Shown: positions 21,971 through 35,000 of the stretch, piece after piece
How positions within the stretch are numbered: position 1 is the stretch's first letter
Layout of the letters: every line of letters begins with the position of its first letter
Assembly (NCBI GenBank): GCA_029204225.1
Contig: CM055109.1
Coordinates: 48,168,597-48,232,596, forward strand
Length of the DNA stretch: 64,000 nucleotides
Source of the DNA: Diphasiastrum complanatum
Taxonomy: Eukaryota > Streptophyta > Lycopodiopsida > Lycopodiales > Lycopodiaceae
Direction of reading: 5' to 3'
Position numbers and translations under genes: made by a program
Notes under the pieces: generated by a model
The model's input: the letters and a program-made list of their open reading frames with translations, nothing else
What the model was told of the DNA's origin: nothing
Databases searched by the model: none

Positions 21971-22451
21971 CTTTCCCTGACCATGATGAGTTGTCGTCGT
22001 GTGAAGTTCATTCCAATCTACTCATCCAAACCCACCTCGACAGCGGGGGCGGGGGGCCCCAGCTCTGGATTTCTCTGCCTAGCCTGTCGCAGCATCTTTG
22101 CAATGTCTGCCTCTTGCTTCCGATGCCTTTTGTTGTGCCTTCGGACATCTTCTTCGAGCTTCCTCCTCGCTTCGCTCTCGGGCTTCGGTAGTATGCGCTC
22201 CGCCATCTCGATCGACTTTCTCTCACGACAGCCTGGTTCTCTCACAGCCCAGTCCCCCTTTTTTGCACCCTAAACCCTTTTTTTTCTCATTTTTTGAGCC
22301 TATTTTACATTAAAAAAGCATTTTTTAATTATAAAAGTTTTAAAAAAAAAATATTAAAAAAATGGTGCTGCCCTTGTACTGCAAAACTGAGGGCGGCACC
22401 ATGATGGTGGTACCACCATTACGGTACCGGCGGTACCATCGGTACCATAAT

Positions 22452-23025
<574 letters not shown>

Positions 23026-23032
23026 CTCCAAG

Positions 23033-23784
23033 CTTCATTTGAGGAAGAAATTCTTCACTCTCAGAATGTCTGATGCAGATAGTGTTTCGAGCCATCTTGA
23101 CACTTTAAAAAATCTTATGGAGCAAATGACTGCAACTGGCTTAGTCATCGAAGATTCCGAGGCTGTCGAGTCTCCCTGATGCCTATGAAAATTGGGTCAT
23201 GGCAATATTGACCCAGGAACATCTTACTCTTTCAAGAGTAATTTCGATGCTTCTACAAGAGGAGATCAGAAGAACTACATCATCCTCAGGCTCAGGATCA
23301 GATCCAAAAAATCAGACGTTTAGATCGAAGAGATCTACAAAGTCAGGATATACTGACAAGAAGAGCTACATGCAGTCTGGACCAAATTCTGGTTCAGGAT
23401 CGAATTCAACCTCTTCATCGTTAAAACCAATGCAGAAACTATTCTGCAGATACTGTAAGAGGACTGGCCACGAAATCAAGGATTGTCGAACTTTGAAGTA
23501 CAACAATGAGAAGAAGCAGTTCCAGCAGCAAGCAAATTCTGCTACAACCAGTCACTCAATCCAGCAACAAGAGGAAGATGAAGCAGCCTTCATGACCAAG
23601 GTCGAAGAACAACATGATATCGATTCCTGGTACTTAGACTCCGGAGCAACTCAACACATGACTCACCATCGAGACTGGTTCCAGGACTACAAAGCATTCA
23701 CCCACTCAAGAGTTGTGCAGCTTGGAGACAACTATCTCATTCTATCGAAGGTGAAGGAACAGTCAAAGTTGAATTCAAGAAGGT
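23033..23784 (+). pseudogene. Copia gag and protease
   Basis: DADSVSSHLDTLKNLMEQM followed after a frame change by YENWVMAIL gives the UBN2-type gag. The frame from 23199 has a Ser-rich linker and the zinc knuckle CRYCKRTGHEIKDC (residues 83-96 of that frame, CCHC intact). The protease site SWYLDSGATQHMT follows at about 23625-23663. Confidence 0.9.
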
Positions 23785-23793
23785 GAAGTAAAG

Positions 23794-24960
23794 TTGCTAT
23801 CCAATGTTCTTCATGTTCCTAACCTTACCAAGAATCTACTTTCGATAAGTAGAATCACGAATTCTGATCGAAGGGTCGAATTCGATACAGAGGGCTGCAC
23901 CATACTCGACAAGTCCAGGAAGGTTTTAGCCTTCGACAGACGATGTGGCTACCTCTACAGGCTTAGTCACTGCTATTCGACAAACAACCAAGCTCTTCAC
24001 ACATTGACTTCTGATAATCGACTGATATGCTCTGACATTTCAGATTAGGCCATCTAAATTTCAATAGCATCCAGCAAATGTGAATTTAGTGCAAGATCTT
24101 CCTTCTCCTTGTGATAGCTGTATCATCAGCAAACATGCAAGAAGTCCTCTCATGTCTGATTCAATTCATACTTCTAAAGGTTTGCTTGATCTTGTACATA
24201 GCGACATTTGTGGCCCAATGCAGACTGCTTCGACAGGGGGAGCTAAACTTTCATTGATGATTTCTCTCGACGAACTGTCACCTACTTCTTGAAGAACAAA
24301 TCCGAAGCTTTCAAGTTCTTCAAATAGTTAAGGCGTCTGCTAAAAATCAGACTCAGAGAAAGATCAAGGCTCTACGTACTGATGGAGGGGGAGAATTCAT
24401 CTCCACCGAATTCAAGGACTTCTGCAAGGCAAATGGAATACATCAGCAATACACTACCAGCTACTCACCTCAGTCCAATGGTGTAGCTGAAAGGAAGAAT
24501 CGGTCACTCATCGAGAGTGCCAAGAGCATGATGGCCCATGCCTCTCTTCCAAAGAACTTTTGGGCAGAAGCTATTACTACAGCAGCCTGTTTACAAAATC
24601 GATCCATCACCAAGGCTCTGAATGGCAAAACACCCTATGAGGTGTGGACAGGATCGAAGCCATCACTCAAGCATATCAGAGTGTTTGGATGCATTGCCTA
24701 CGCTCAGGTTCTTGAAGATCTAAGAAAGAAGCTGGACGACACCAGCAGGAAATCGATCTTCATCGGCTATTCCCCAGATCACAAGGCATACAAACTCTAC
24801 AACGTGGACACTCAAAAATTGTTCACCAGTAGAGATGTCGTTTTTGTTGAAGACAAATTTATCGACCACAAGGGGAAAGCTCCATCGACTTCCAGTCCAA
24901 GAATCAACAACTTCGACCTCAGGACGGATCACAAGGTCGACACCGACTCCTGCGACAATG
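23794..24960 (+). pseudogene. Copia integrase
   Basis: Reads NVLHVPNLTKNLLSISRI, then CDSCIISKHARSP, VHSDICGPM, and further on TDGGGEFISTEF with PQSNGVAERKNR and the conserved FGCIAYAQV block. The D,D-E core is recognisable (D in HSDICGP, D in RTDGGGEF, E in GVAERKN), but frame breaks near 24040 and 24290-24340 and lost bases make it inactive. Confidence 0.88.
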
Positions 24961-25139
24961 AGTCGGACCCTCAACAAGACGATTCACATCAGAGGACCGA
25001 AGTTCAACCCAGAAAATCGAACCGGTTCATGCAGCCTCCATCCCGATTCATGGATGATCCGGCATGCTACTTTGTGCAGGAACCAAACACTGTTTTTGAG
25101 GCAATGTCGACACCTGATGCTGATCACTGAAAAGCTGCA

Positions 25140-26082
25140 ATGGACACCGAATTTGATTCTCTTATTCAGAATCAAACATGGACTGTTACTGAGCTGCCAA
25201 AGGATCGAAATCCTATTCCATGCAAATGGATATTCAAGGCAAAGTATGATGCTGAAGGAAGACTCAATCGATACAAGGCCAGGCTTGTCGCCAAAGGCTT
25301 CTCCCAGATCCCAGATCTGGATTATTCGGAGACCTTCAGCCTTGTCATTAAGTATGCTTCGATTTGCCTACTACTCTCCTTTGCAGCTACAGCCGATCTC
25401 GAAGTCCACCAAATGGATGTCCAATGGAACTATCGATAGAGACTTACATGTCGCAGCCAGAGGGATACGAGCTCACGAGTAAGAAGCACCTAGTGTGCAG
25501 AATTGTACTTATTGGAAGCTCTCATGAAGGTCATGAAGTATGTCCAAACTACAAAACATCTCAGCATTTGTTATGGAGGCAACCAATCTGCCAGTATTTT
25601 TGAAGGATATACATTTGCAGATTGGGTAGGAGATATTGACACCAAAAGATCAACTTCTGGATTTGTATTCCTATTGAATCAAAGCCCAATCTCATGGAAC
25701 AGCCGAAAGTAGGCCTCAGTAGCATTATCTTCAACCGAATCAAAATACATAGCTGCCACAAATGCTACCAAGGAGGCAATCTAGCTAAGGCACCTGCTTG
25801 CAGATCAACCTTGCTCAGTCACATCCAACGACTATTTATTGTGACAATCAAAGCACAATAGCACTATCTCTAAATGTGAGATTTCATTCTCGGAGCAAAC
25901 ATATCGAAATCAGGTATCATTACCTTAGAGAAAAAGTGCATAGCAAGGAAGTAGCATTGGTTTTCTGCAGGACAAATTTAATGGCAGCAGATTACTTCAC
26001 TAAAGCTCTATCAAAGGAGCACCATCTTAGATTTAACGACATGTTAAATCTGAAGATTCAAGTTTTTCAGGATCCACATTAA
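25140..26082 (+). pseudogene. Copia reverse transcriptase and RNase H remnants
   Basis: The RT start is seen as CKWIFKAKYDAEGRLNRYKA and LVAKGFSQ, ending at HQMDVQWNYR-stop. A deletion then removes the YVDD active-site half. It resumes with the RNase H block ADWVGDIDTKRSTSGFVF and SPISWNSRK-stop, then CDNQSTIALS and the ADYFTKAL end. The PPT ttaagggggag lies at 26080-26090. Confidence 0.9.
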
Positions 26083-26090
26083 GGGGGAGT

Positions 26091-26382
26091 GTTGGATTTT
26101 AATGCTCAGGACCAAATCCATGGAGTAATGAGCATCCTGAAAGACTCAGCCGAAGTCGACTCCATTGACTTCGAAGACATCGAAGTGTCCGAAGTCCGAC
26201 TTCATCGACTTCAACTTCTCCATGTATATATTCAAATGTTAAACTCCGAAGTGTCCAACATCGAAGTGTTCTCGACATTGAAGTCATCGACTTCCTCTTG
26301 TGTATACTCATCTGATATTTATAACATCAACTTACCCAACATCGAAGTCATCGACTACTTCGACTTTGCTCATATATATATA
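26091..26382 (+). repeat. Copia 3' LTR, interrupted
   Basis: Starts TGTTGGATTTTAATGCTC directly after the polypurine tract. It is unusually rich in repeated tcgaagt/acttcga motifs. It ends in catatatatata, where the next transposon begins. No continuation was found to the right of that transposon. Confidence 0.8.
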
Positions 26383-27211
26383 TCATAGATCCAGCGGTAC
26401 CAAGATCCGCAGATCCCAGTACCGCGGATCCATACTGATTCGCGGTACCATAATATATAATATTTTTTTTTTAATATTTTTTTAAATTTAAAAAAAATAA
26501 AAATAAAATTAAGTGGGCAATATGGGTATCAGCTTGAAGCTGTTGACGAGAGCAGTGCATTTATGCAGGTTGCCGGTTCTGACGAGAGCGAACAGCCAAA
26601 GGACCAAGGGGATGCAAAACACCAAAAAGTGTGTTTTCGCTCAGGGAGTTGGAAGGCCAAATCATGAAGAGGTCGTGCCGTTGGGGCCCTGCCGTTGGGG
26701 GGCTCTGCCCCCCAAACACCCCGCCGGGGGGCTATCGCCCCCCGAACCCCTCGTTTCTCGAGGGCCTAACGCCCCCCGAACCCCCCAAGACTTGCTGCTA
26801 TATAAAAACTGTAATCTAGCCATCTCATAACCATCATGGTCTCACAGTAGACCCTATACTAACAACCGTGCTCAGTAATGGCTTCTCCTCATAATGGGGG
26901 CCTTACGGATCTGAGCTCACGGTTAACTAGTGACTACTAAACTGAGAGGTGCATCATTTAGTTGTCTAACACATTTTGTAGCTGAAAGCACTGGCAACCT
27001 GCATAAATGCATTGCTCTCGTCAAGAGCTTCAAGCTGATACCCATATTGCCCACTAAATTTGAAAAAAAAAAAAGTACATAAAATAATTTAAAAAAAAAA
27101 ATTAAAAAATGGTGCCGCCTTGGTACCGCGGATTTTTGGGCGGCACCATAATGGCGGTACCACCATTATGGTACCGCGGTACCATAATGGCGATACCACG
27201 TGTCACTTTGA
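26383..27211 (+). mobile_element. Non-autonomous hAT-like element with GGTACC ends and an internal foldback core
   Basis: The left end tcatagatccagcggtacc sits in a (TA)n tract and has the same TCATAG start as copies B, C and D. The right end (about 27105-27211) carries GGTACC repeats and finishes near cactttga before tatatctata. The interior is not transposase but a 542-bp foldback (26513-27054) with a GC-rich centre that contains ggggggct...gcccccc stems. No coding capacity is evident. It interrupts the copia 3' LTR. Confidence 0.8.
26513..27054. repeat. 62-bp inverted repeats bounding a GC-rich core
   Basis: Left arm 26513-26574 begins gtgggcaatatgggtatcag. Right arm 26993-27054 is its reverse complement with about two mismatches. 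The core segment CAATATGGGTATCA also occurs at about 12157, 12461 and 60883. Confidence 0.9.
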
Positions 27212-30200
27212 TATATCTATATCATAGGTCCCGCGGTACTGGGTACTGCGGATCCCGGTACCGCGGGACCGTACTGGTACCGCGGTACCATGATGGTACC
27301 GTGGTACCACAATATAATAATATTTTTTATTATTTAATATTTAAATTTTTTTTTTTTACCTAAACCTACCTGCCCCCCTCGCATTTCAGCTCAAATTTTT
27401 TGCGCCCTCCTCCGCCCTGCCATCGCTGTTGTTTTTGCCTACCTGCCTTCTGATTCCTTGAGTCGCCCTTCGCCCATGCAACGCCTTGCCTTGCATATGA
27501 CTTGCTTCGCCCTGCCTTCGCCCATTTTCAGCGTCTCTCCAACAGTGAACCCTGCTGTTTTTTTCCAGCAATCCATCCCTCATTTCATCTGCAATGGTGC
27601 AATCCGACCTTTCCGGTCTGTGGGACGAGGTAGACATTGTCAGGCGGGTTGCCGACAAGGCCAACAAGACCGGTTAGAAGATCGTGCGCTGCCGATACTG
27701 TCTCGTCGAGTTTGCTGCATCCCTCACTCGCCTTAAAGGCCATCTGCTCGGTGCACGCGCCAAAAATGGTGCCACCTTGAATGCTGCCCCTTATGGCAGC
27801 ATGACCGTCCCCAACAGGCAGCGACTACTGGACACCTACGGGCCGCGGCTCGTGGCAGGGGAGAACACCATTTCGGAGGGCATTCTCCGATTTTGCACCG
27901 CTCCTTATGTGGCTGACCCAAAGTTGCTGCCTGCTTGGCTGGCACGCACGAGGAGAGGGAGTGCATCCTCCTCCGGTCCCTTTGCCCCTCAGACAGTTCT
28001 GCCTCACGCACCCCCATCTGCTCAGATTCCGGTGGATCCCGTCCCATCGCGTCCGCCAGTTGCCACTGCGGTTCCACCACCACCCACTGTTGCTCGCACT
28101 CCACCAGTCTACGACTTTCTCATGGACTCTCCACCACCCGAGAAGGCCCAGGATGCTACTGGGCGGGCCTTCGAGGATGTGGAAGAGATCCCTTCTTCCT
28201 TCCCTTCCCATCCGGATGACCTCCTCAGCCAGCAGTTTTCGTACCCCATGCCAGATGTTGCCCCTCCACCAGTGCACCACACCTATGCTGCTGCACCCAT
28301 CCCTGCCAGTGCATCCCATTCTCCCCATTCCACGTCTACAGCCGATGCATCCACCAGTGCCCAGCCTGTCGCGTCATCGTCCATTCCCGTCACGGTTGGT
28401 GCACCGTGCTGGAGGTCCACCACCCGTCGCCCACCAGGGAGAGCCCTTGTGCAGCAGACCGTTCGCGGCGTGCATCAGCCGCACATGGACAGAGAGGCCA
28501 CACAGGCCGTGGCCAGTCTGATTTACGAGCTGAACCTGCCCTTTGCCATCACCGACTCTGAGCCCTTCAGAAGGGCCTTCCGCCTTGCACAGTCTGTCAG
28601 CCCTAGCTGGAGAGTCCCTAGTTCAGAAGTTGTCCGCACACACATGCTGAGGGATAGGGTCGAGTCCTTGTCTAGAGAGATGGAGCCTCTGCGTCGCCAC
28701 TGGGCCACTTACGGTTGCAGCATCATGTCCGATGGCTGGACTGATGTCAGGAGGAGGCCGATCCTCAACATACTGGTCTCCAGCTGCATGGGCACACAGT
28801 TTTTGAGGGCAGTGGATTGCAGCAGGGGGGGGAGAGTCATATCTGCAGAGTTCATGTTTGATGTCATCAGGTCTTCCATCCTAGCCATAGGCCCACAGCA
28901 TGTCGTCACGGTGGTGACGGACAATGCCACGAACTGCATTCAGATGGGTGTACTGCTAGAGGCCGAGTTCCCTCATATTGTTCATACCCCCTGTGCAGCC
29001 CACGGCATAGACCTTCTGATGGGGGACATTGGAGCACTTCCCTGGGTTAGAGCCATCGTCCGAGAGGCCCTCTTCCTGGTGACTTTTGTCACCAGAAAGA
29101 GGCGTGTTCTTGCCATGTTCCGGGTGTTCAGCCATCTGGACCTCCGTAAGCCAGCCCCCACGCGCTTTGCATTCGACTTGGTCATCGACCATTTGATCAG
29201 GTGCAGGGCCCAGCTTCTACAGATGGTTGCCAGTGATCTTTGGGGTGCCAGTACATTTCCGCACACTGAGGATGGGGAGCACTTTTCTTCCACGGTGAGG
29301 GGAGACCAGTTCTGGAGGGATGCACAGACATTGTCAGGACTGCTTCGACCACTCTACATTGTGCTCCGCATGGCTGACAGCGAGGGGTCGACACTTGGAC
29401 TGGTGTATGAGCTCATGGACCGGATTGGACAGTTCCTGCAACTGCCCATCTTGCAGCCAGAGAGGTAAGTGGTACAATGTTGCAATTGACCTTTATCTTT
29501 TCAGTACTTGCTAGTTTGTTTTTCTGTCAATGTTAAGCTTTTTCGTAATGCCCTAAACCACATGCCCCTCACCTGCAGGATGACAGAGCTGAAGTTCATA
29601 TGGGAGACGCGGTGCAACTACTTCCACAGGAGTATCCACAGCGTTGCACACATGCTGCATCCCCTCTTCCTCTCTCCGACACAGATCGCAGACAGGGAGC
29701 TCGAGGCCGATTGGCTTCAGTACATTCACAGAGTGGGTCCACACATAGGTTTGGATCCTATCAGGCTCATGGAGAAGCTCGCTGCATTTTGTTTCGGCAT
29801 GGGCACATTCGGCCACCCGGCTGCCCAGGATCCAAAGAGGAGGCAGCTACCCATTACCTGGTGGACCATGTTCGGTAGCACATACCCATCTATACAGCGT
29901 CTTGCACTGCGTGTCCTTTCTCAGGTATGCATCTCATTTTATCCTCCATTGTTGTGTTTCGTTGAAGTTCCACCTCTGCCACAATGTGCTGAAGTATTTC
30001 AATGCACGCACCACAGGACTGTGCTGCCTCCGTGTGTGAGCGTAATTGGAGCACATGGGCACTGATTCACATGAGGAGAAGAAACCGGTTGTCAGTGAGT
30101 CAGTTGGAGCGGTTGGTGTTCTGTAACACCAACGCACGTCTCGCCAGGAGGCTTCCGACCATTACGAGCCCATTGCAGGTGATAAGCTAATCTTTCATAG

Positions 30201-30787
30201 CATGTCGGTTGACTCCTGGTATGTTGGTTTCATTTCTTGATAAAGTTGTCTCTCTGACATGCAAATTTTAAACCTTGCAAACGAAGATATCAGATTTGGA
30301 GTGCCAGGTTGACTTGCCTACGGACAGCACCCATCCCATGCCTGCAGATGACCTGGGCACACAGTTGATGGCAGAGAGAGAGAGGGAGCTTGACGAGATG
30401 AGAGAGAGAGAGCTTGGGCTTGAGCACAGAGAGCCCCCATTGTATGAGGCAGATGAGCTAGTGTCAGAGGATGAGCATAATGAGGATGAGCCCATTCGGG
30501 TTGTGTTTGCCAGACCAGAGAGGGATGAGGCAGATGATACAGGTGCAGGGCACATGTCACGGGCAGGGGTCACAGGTGCATCACGTGGCAGAGGTGGGAC
30601 ACATGGCACAGGTTATACCGGCAGACAGGCAGGGCACACAGGGGGGGGCAGTGGCATACCTACCTATGTTGACGTGATGGAGGAGGCTCTTGATAGAGGG
30701 CAGAGTGGTTTAGATGCCAGTCTTGCAGATGTTTGGATGCGTGCAGCACAGAGTCATGGCCGTTACTACGACAGCACACCAGAGGAG

Positions 30788-31145
30788 TGTTACGAGCTCG
30801 TAACCAGTGCCGAACCCTAGAGAACACAGATAGGTCAGATACCACAGTCAGGGTCGTGTCCAGTGTACATGACCAACAGGGCAAGACAGTGTAAGTAGTG
30901 TGCCCCAGCACGGTCCATAGCCATGGCGGGCCTAACACAGCCTAGGGACCCTGTCAGCAGGATAGGGCTCCCAGTTGGGTCCCGACGTGCAGTCGGCCAC
31001 GTCAGTGCCACGTGGCCGACACTTGGCAGTAGCATGCTACCAGTCCTCACACTGGGCTAGGAGGGGCTTACTCTATATAAGGGAGTAGGCAAGGTTGGGT
31101 GGATCAGTTAGTGTTTGCCCTACTGTGGTGTTAGGATCTATTACA
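30788..31145 (+). repeat. 5' LTR of E1
   Basis: Begins TGTTACGAGCTCGTAAC, which holds a 16-bp perfect palindrome from the second base, and ends GGATCTATTACA. A TATA box, ctctatataaggg, lies at about 31071-31083. In the other three LTRs of this family here the same place reads ctatatcaggg. Confidence 0.95.
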
Positions 31146-31146
31146 C

Positions 31147-31159
31147 TGGTATCAGAGCC
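31147..31159 (+). other. Primer-binding site of E1
   Basis: TGGTATCAGAGCC (initiator tRNA-Met type), one base after the LTR. Confidence 0.92.
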
Positions 31160-32039
31160 ATCTCCATCCTAGGGAGTTCAGGACAGCAGTAGAGAAAGCT
31201 ATCAGAAGATAGGAAAAATTTCTCAGTTTCTCAGAAAAGATTAGAGGAGGAGAATCGCTGTAGGAACAGCCTTCAAACCCTTGAAATTCACTGAGAATTT
31301 ACAGTTGTAGGAAGTAGAATTCCTTCTGTAGGTAAATCGCTGGAAAGGCAGCAATCTATATCAGATTTCAGACATCTGATAGGAGATTTTAGAAAGGAAT
31401 TAGAGTAGAAACCAGCAAGCAGGTCCCTCGCTGTGGGATCAGAAATCTACCTCTGAAATTTCAGAGAAATCCAAGGAAATTTGAAGGGTTTCCAAGCAAA
31501 TTTTCTTAGTAGGGTTAGCGCTGGACAGGGAGGAGAAAAGGTGAAAATTTATCCCTGTTTGTTGAGAATTCTCAGGAGTTTGAGCTTCAAACTTACTTGC
31601 TACAGACCAGCGACCTACAGGCTTGGGTCAAATCGGAGATTTGAAGTGATTTAGAGCTGTAAATTGGACAAATCGGGCCGGATAGGTCGCTGTCCAACCA
31701 GCGAGGGCAGGGACTTCAAAAATTTCGGATTTCCTTTTGTAAATTTCCGGTTTTTACTCTGTTTGATGGAGCCCCACACCTGAAATCAGATCAGTTAGCT
31801 ACTCAACTCAAGAACCGGGAAATTTGGCACCGTTTTGAAGCTTCAAACTGGCATTTTCCGGGACAGCAGGTCTGAAATCTTGGGTAAAAGAGCTGAGAGG
31901 GTTCCTCTTCATTCTTTCTTTGGAAGTACAGTCTTCAGAAACAGCTGAGTCATCTTTCCTTTCCCTTGTACAATTGTAAATTAGTCTTTTAGACTTTTTT
32001 TTCTTCAGAAGTTAAGGTAGCTCTCTTTCAGTTCCGAAG
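31160..32039 (+). other. E1 untranslated leader
   Basis: An 880-bp leader between primer site and gag start, with no coding frame. It contains repeated 'cagcga/cgctg' and 'aaattt' motifs, and the corresponding leader is present in E2 at about 41475-42344. Confidence 0.8.
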
Positions 32040-35000
32040 ATGACTACTCCTCAGGGACCTGATCAACCCCGGAGAGAGGCTTCGACGAACTTGAAACAGA
32101 AGCCTTGGCTTACAGAAAAGGGAAGGAACCCATGGAAGTAGAAGAACAAGAACAGTTCGCCGAAGAACTCGACGAAGTGGTTACCAAGGAGCAGTTCTTC
32201 CAATTGGTAACAGAAGTGGATGAACTGAAGTTGGCATTAGCCAATTTCAAGTCCAGTGTGGACGACTCGTTCGCTGAACTCAAAAACTTGATTTTGAGTT
32301 CCGCGAAAGGAAGCCTTTCCTCCACTTCTTAGTTATCCCCTTCTCCACTTCCATCAGTTTTGGGTGAGACTTTACGGTCTCACCCCAGTGTTTTTAGAGA
32401 CTTAAAACCTCCTATTTTTAATGGGGAAGAGAAGGATAGAAATGCAGATATTCTACAAACCTTCCTCAACAAATGGAAGAACATTCATGCTCTTAAATAG
32501 ACCCCTGACCATTTGCAAGCCATTGAGGCCAGTCTTTCCTTAGGGCCTATGGCCTATAAGTGGTGGTTAAATCTCCAGGAGACTGGGCAGACTCCCCGGT
32601 CATGGAAAGATTTTGAAGAAGCTTTCCTAAGAGAATTTCTACCAGAGAATGAACTTGATAGAGCCTGGGAAGCCTGGGAAAGAACAGTAATGGACAAGTC
32701 CCTCATCCAATATATCTCGCAGTATCGAGAAGCAATTTTAAAGATTAAAAATATGGATGACTATCAGAAAATCAGGGGATTTGTCCGTGGCCTCAAAGAT
32801 GAATATAAAGTAGAGGTCCAGAGAAACTCGCCTACTACCCTTGAGCTAGCTCTCAGATATGCTCAAATCTATGATGATTCAGTGGGTAGGAAGAGGGCGA
32901 GACAACAGCCACTTTCTGAGCAGCCTTCTCAGAAAGACTTTTAATTTAAAAAGAAATTTCTAAAAAGAAAGAAAGAAGATAAATTTAAAGGTGAAGCTCC
33001 TCAGAAACGCCCTTCACTCATACAGCCCTTAAAACCAGATGATTTTGAGAAAGCCAAACAAGAACGTTTGTGCTTTGTGTGTATGGGCAAGGGACACACA
33101 GTCAGACAGTGTCCCAAGGGGCCTTTTACTAAAAAAGATAAGAAAGATAAAAAACAAGTTCATCTTGTTCAGACTGTATGTTTCCCCAGTGACTCGGCAG
33201 CTTCCGAGATCAAAGTGTATCATGAAGATCATGAACACTGTTGCCAGCTGACCTCTGCAATGCTAGCGAGACCCTTCAGCTTTGGGCCGCATGACCTAGT
33301 ACGTATGCATGGGAAAGTTGGTAACCAGTCAGTAAGAGTCATGGTTGATGATGGGGCAACCCATAATTTCATCAACTACACCCTGGTTAAAAAGCTTAAA
33401 CTACCAGAAGTACCTAGTCAGCATAGGTACATAGTTTCATTAGCTAAGGGTGAAGATAAAAAAATATGGGAAACTATGGTAAGTAAGTTAAATCTTGGTA
33501 TTCAGGGGTACAAAGATGAAATAAACTTTTAGATAATGCACCTGGATCGAACAGACATTGTTCTCGGGAGAGATTGGCTCTACAGTTTAGGACCTTCCCT
33601 CCACAAAAACTATCAGGAGAACACCCTCAGCTTTCAGCATAAAGGCCGAGAGATCCAGTTGCATGGGGAGCATGATGTTCCCAACAGCCCTATGGTCTGC
33701 AGTTCAGAGCTCTGTCAGCTAATCGGAGACGAAGACCATCAGGTATTCTTATGTGACTTTCAGTTTATTCCTGAAGTTTCTATTTCCAGTTCTATTCAGC
33801 AGAAAATCAGTAAATTAGAAACTTTATTGTCTAAATTTAAAGATGTTTTTCCTGAAGATTTGCCACATGGTTTACCACCTAGCAGAGAGGTAGATCATGT
33901 AATAAACCTAGTACCAGGTACAGCACCTGTTTCTAAACCTCCGTATCGGGTCAGCCGAACAGAGGATGAAGAAATAACTAGACAGTTAACAGACTATCTT
34001 GGGAAAGGCCAAATTCAGACCAGTAGTTCACCATGGGCCTCACCAGTCCTATTGGTGAAAAAGAAAGAGGGGTCTATGCGTCTTTGCGTAGATTACAGAG
34101 CCCTCAATAAAGTCACAATTAAGAATAAATACCCTATGCCTCGGGCAGACGAGTTATTTGATCAACTCGACGGGGCTAAGTTTTTCAGTAAAATAGACCT
34201 CAGATCGGGATATCATCAAGTCCGTATAAAATTGGAAGATGTCTCGAAAACAGCTTTTAGGACTCGTCACGGTCATTATGAGTTTAAGGTGATGCCATTT
34301 GGGCTCACACATGCTCCAGCTACCTTTATGACCTTGATGAACAGTGTCCTCAGACCATACTTGGGTAAGTTTGTAGTCGTATTTTTAGACGACATCCTCG
34401 TTTACAACAAAACGAGGAAGGAGCATCTAAAACACCTCAGAAAGGTGTTTCGACTGCTTAGAAAGCATAAGCTCTATGCTAAACAATCCAAGTGTGAATT
34501 CTTCGTTGAAGAAGTAGCATATTTCGGTCACATTATCTCTTCAGATGGGATTAAGATGGACCCAAATAAGGTTAAAGCCATACTCAGTTGGCTGAGACCT
34601 CAGAATATTTTGGAACTTCAAATCTTTCTTGGTCTCGCGGGATATTACAGACGATTTGTCAAGGAATATGCTCAGATAGCAGTCCCTATGACAAATCTCC
34701 TTAAGGGAAAGGGAAAGGAGTTCATTTGGGAGTCCGCACAGCAGGAGAGCTTTGATGCTCTCAAAACAGCCTTAGCTACAGCACCAGTTTTAAAAGTCGT
34801 CGACCCCAATCAGCCATTTGTGGTCGAAACAGATGCTAGCAACTTTGCAGTAGGTGCTGTGCTAACTCAGGGTGGACGACCAGTTGCGTTCGAGAGTAAA
34901 AAACTCGAGCCAGCTCAGACTAGGTACAGTGCCTATGAAAAGGAACTCTTTTCTATAGTCCATGCCCTTAAGACTTGGAGGCATTATTTGTATGGTGCCA

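Larger units (their letters stand above)
17850..22206 (-). pseudogene. hAT copy B antisense accessory gene (ORF2), split by LTR element
   Basis: The N-terminal half is at 21971-22206 (MAERILPKPESEARRKLEED, then RHNKRHRKQEADIAKMLRQA). The C-terminal half is at 17850-17942 (ANQEAKRERKNNAPDQGEES to the stop). The two halves are separated only by the Ty3/gypsy insertion and its CTTTC duplication. The protein matches ORF2 of copies C, D and E, so it was present in the common ancestor. The ATG at 22204-22206 matches the conserved start in the other copies. Confidence 0.85.
23030..26382 (+). mobile_element. Ty1/copia element, 5'-truncated and decayed
   Basis: In order: gag remnant, zinc knuckle, protease, integrase, RT with a large internal gap, RNase H, polypurine tract and the start of the 3' LTR. 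This protease-integrase-RT order defines the copia superfamily. The 5' LTR, primer site and gag N-terminus are absent, with LINE-B at that end. The 3' LTR is cut by the non-autonomous hAT-like element at 26383. Confidence 0.92.

Noticed and set aside
27733-28328. Antisense frames of 120-170 codons opposite transposase exon 1 (copies C and D)
   Set aside because: They arise from the GC-rich, Pro/Ser codon bias of the sense strand, recur wherever the sense exon does, and have no motif or promoter.
27684-29468. A 594-codon frame in copy C taken as a complete gene
   Set aside because: Its ATG is internal. Copy D shows that the real start is at the position equivalent to 27594, and this frame begins only because of the TAG at 27675. 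It is also only exon 1.
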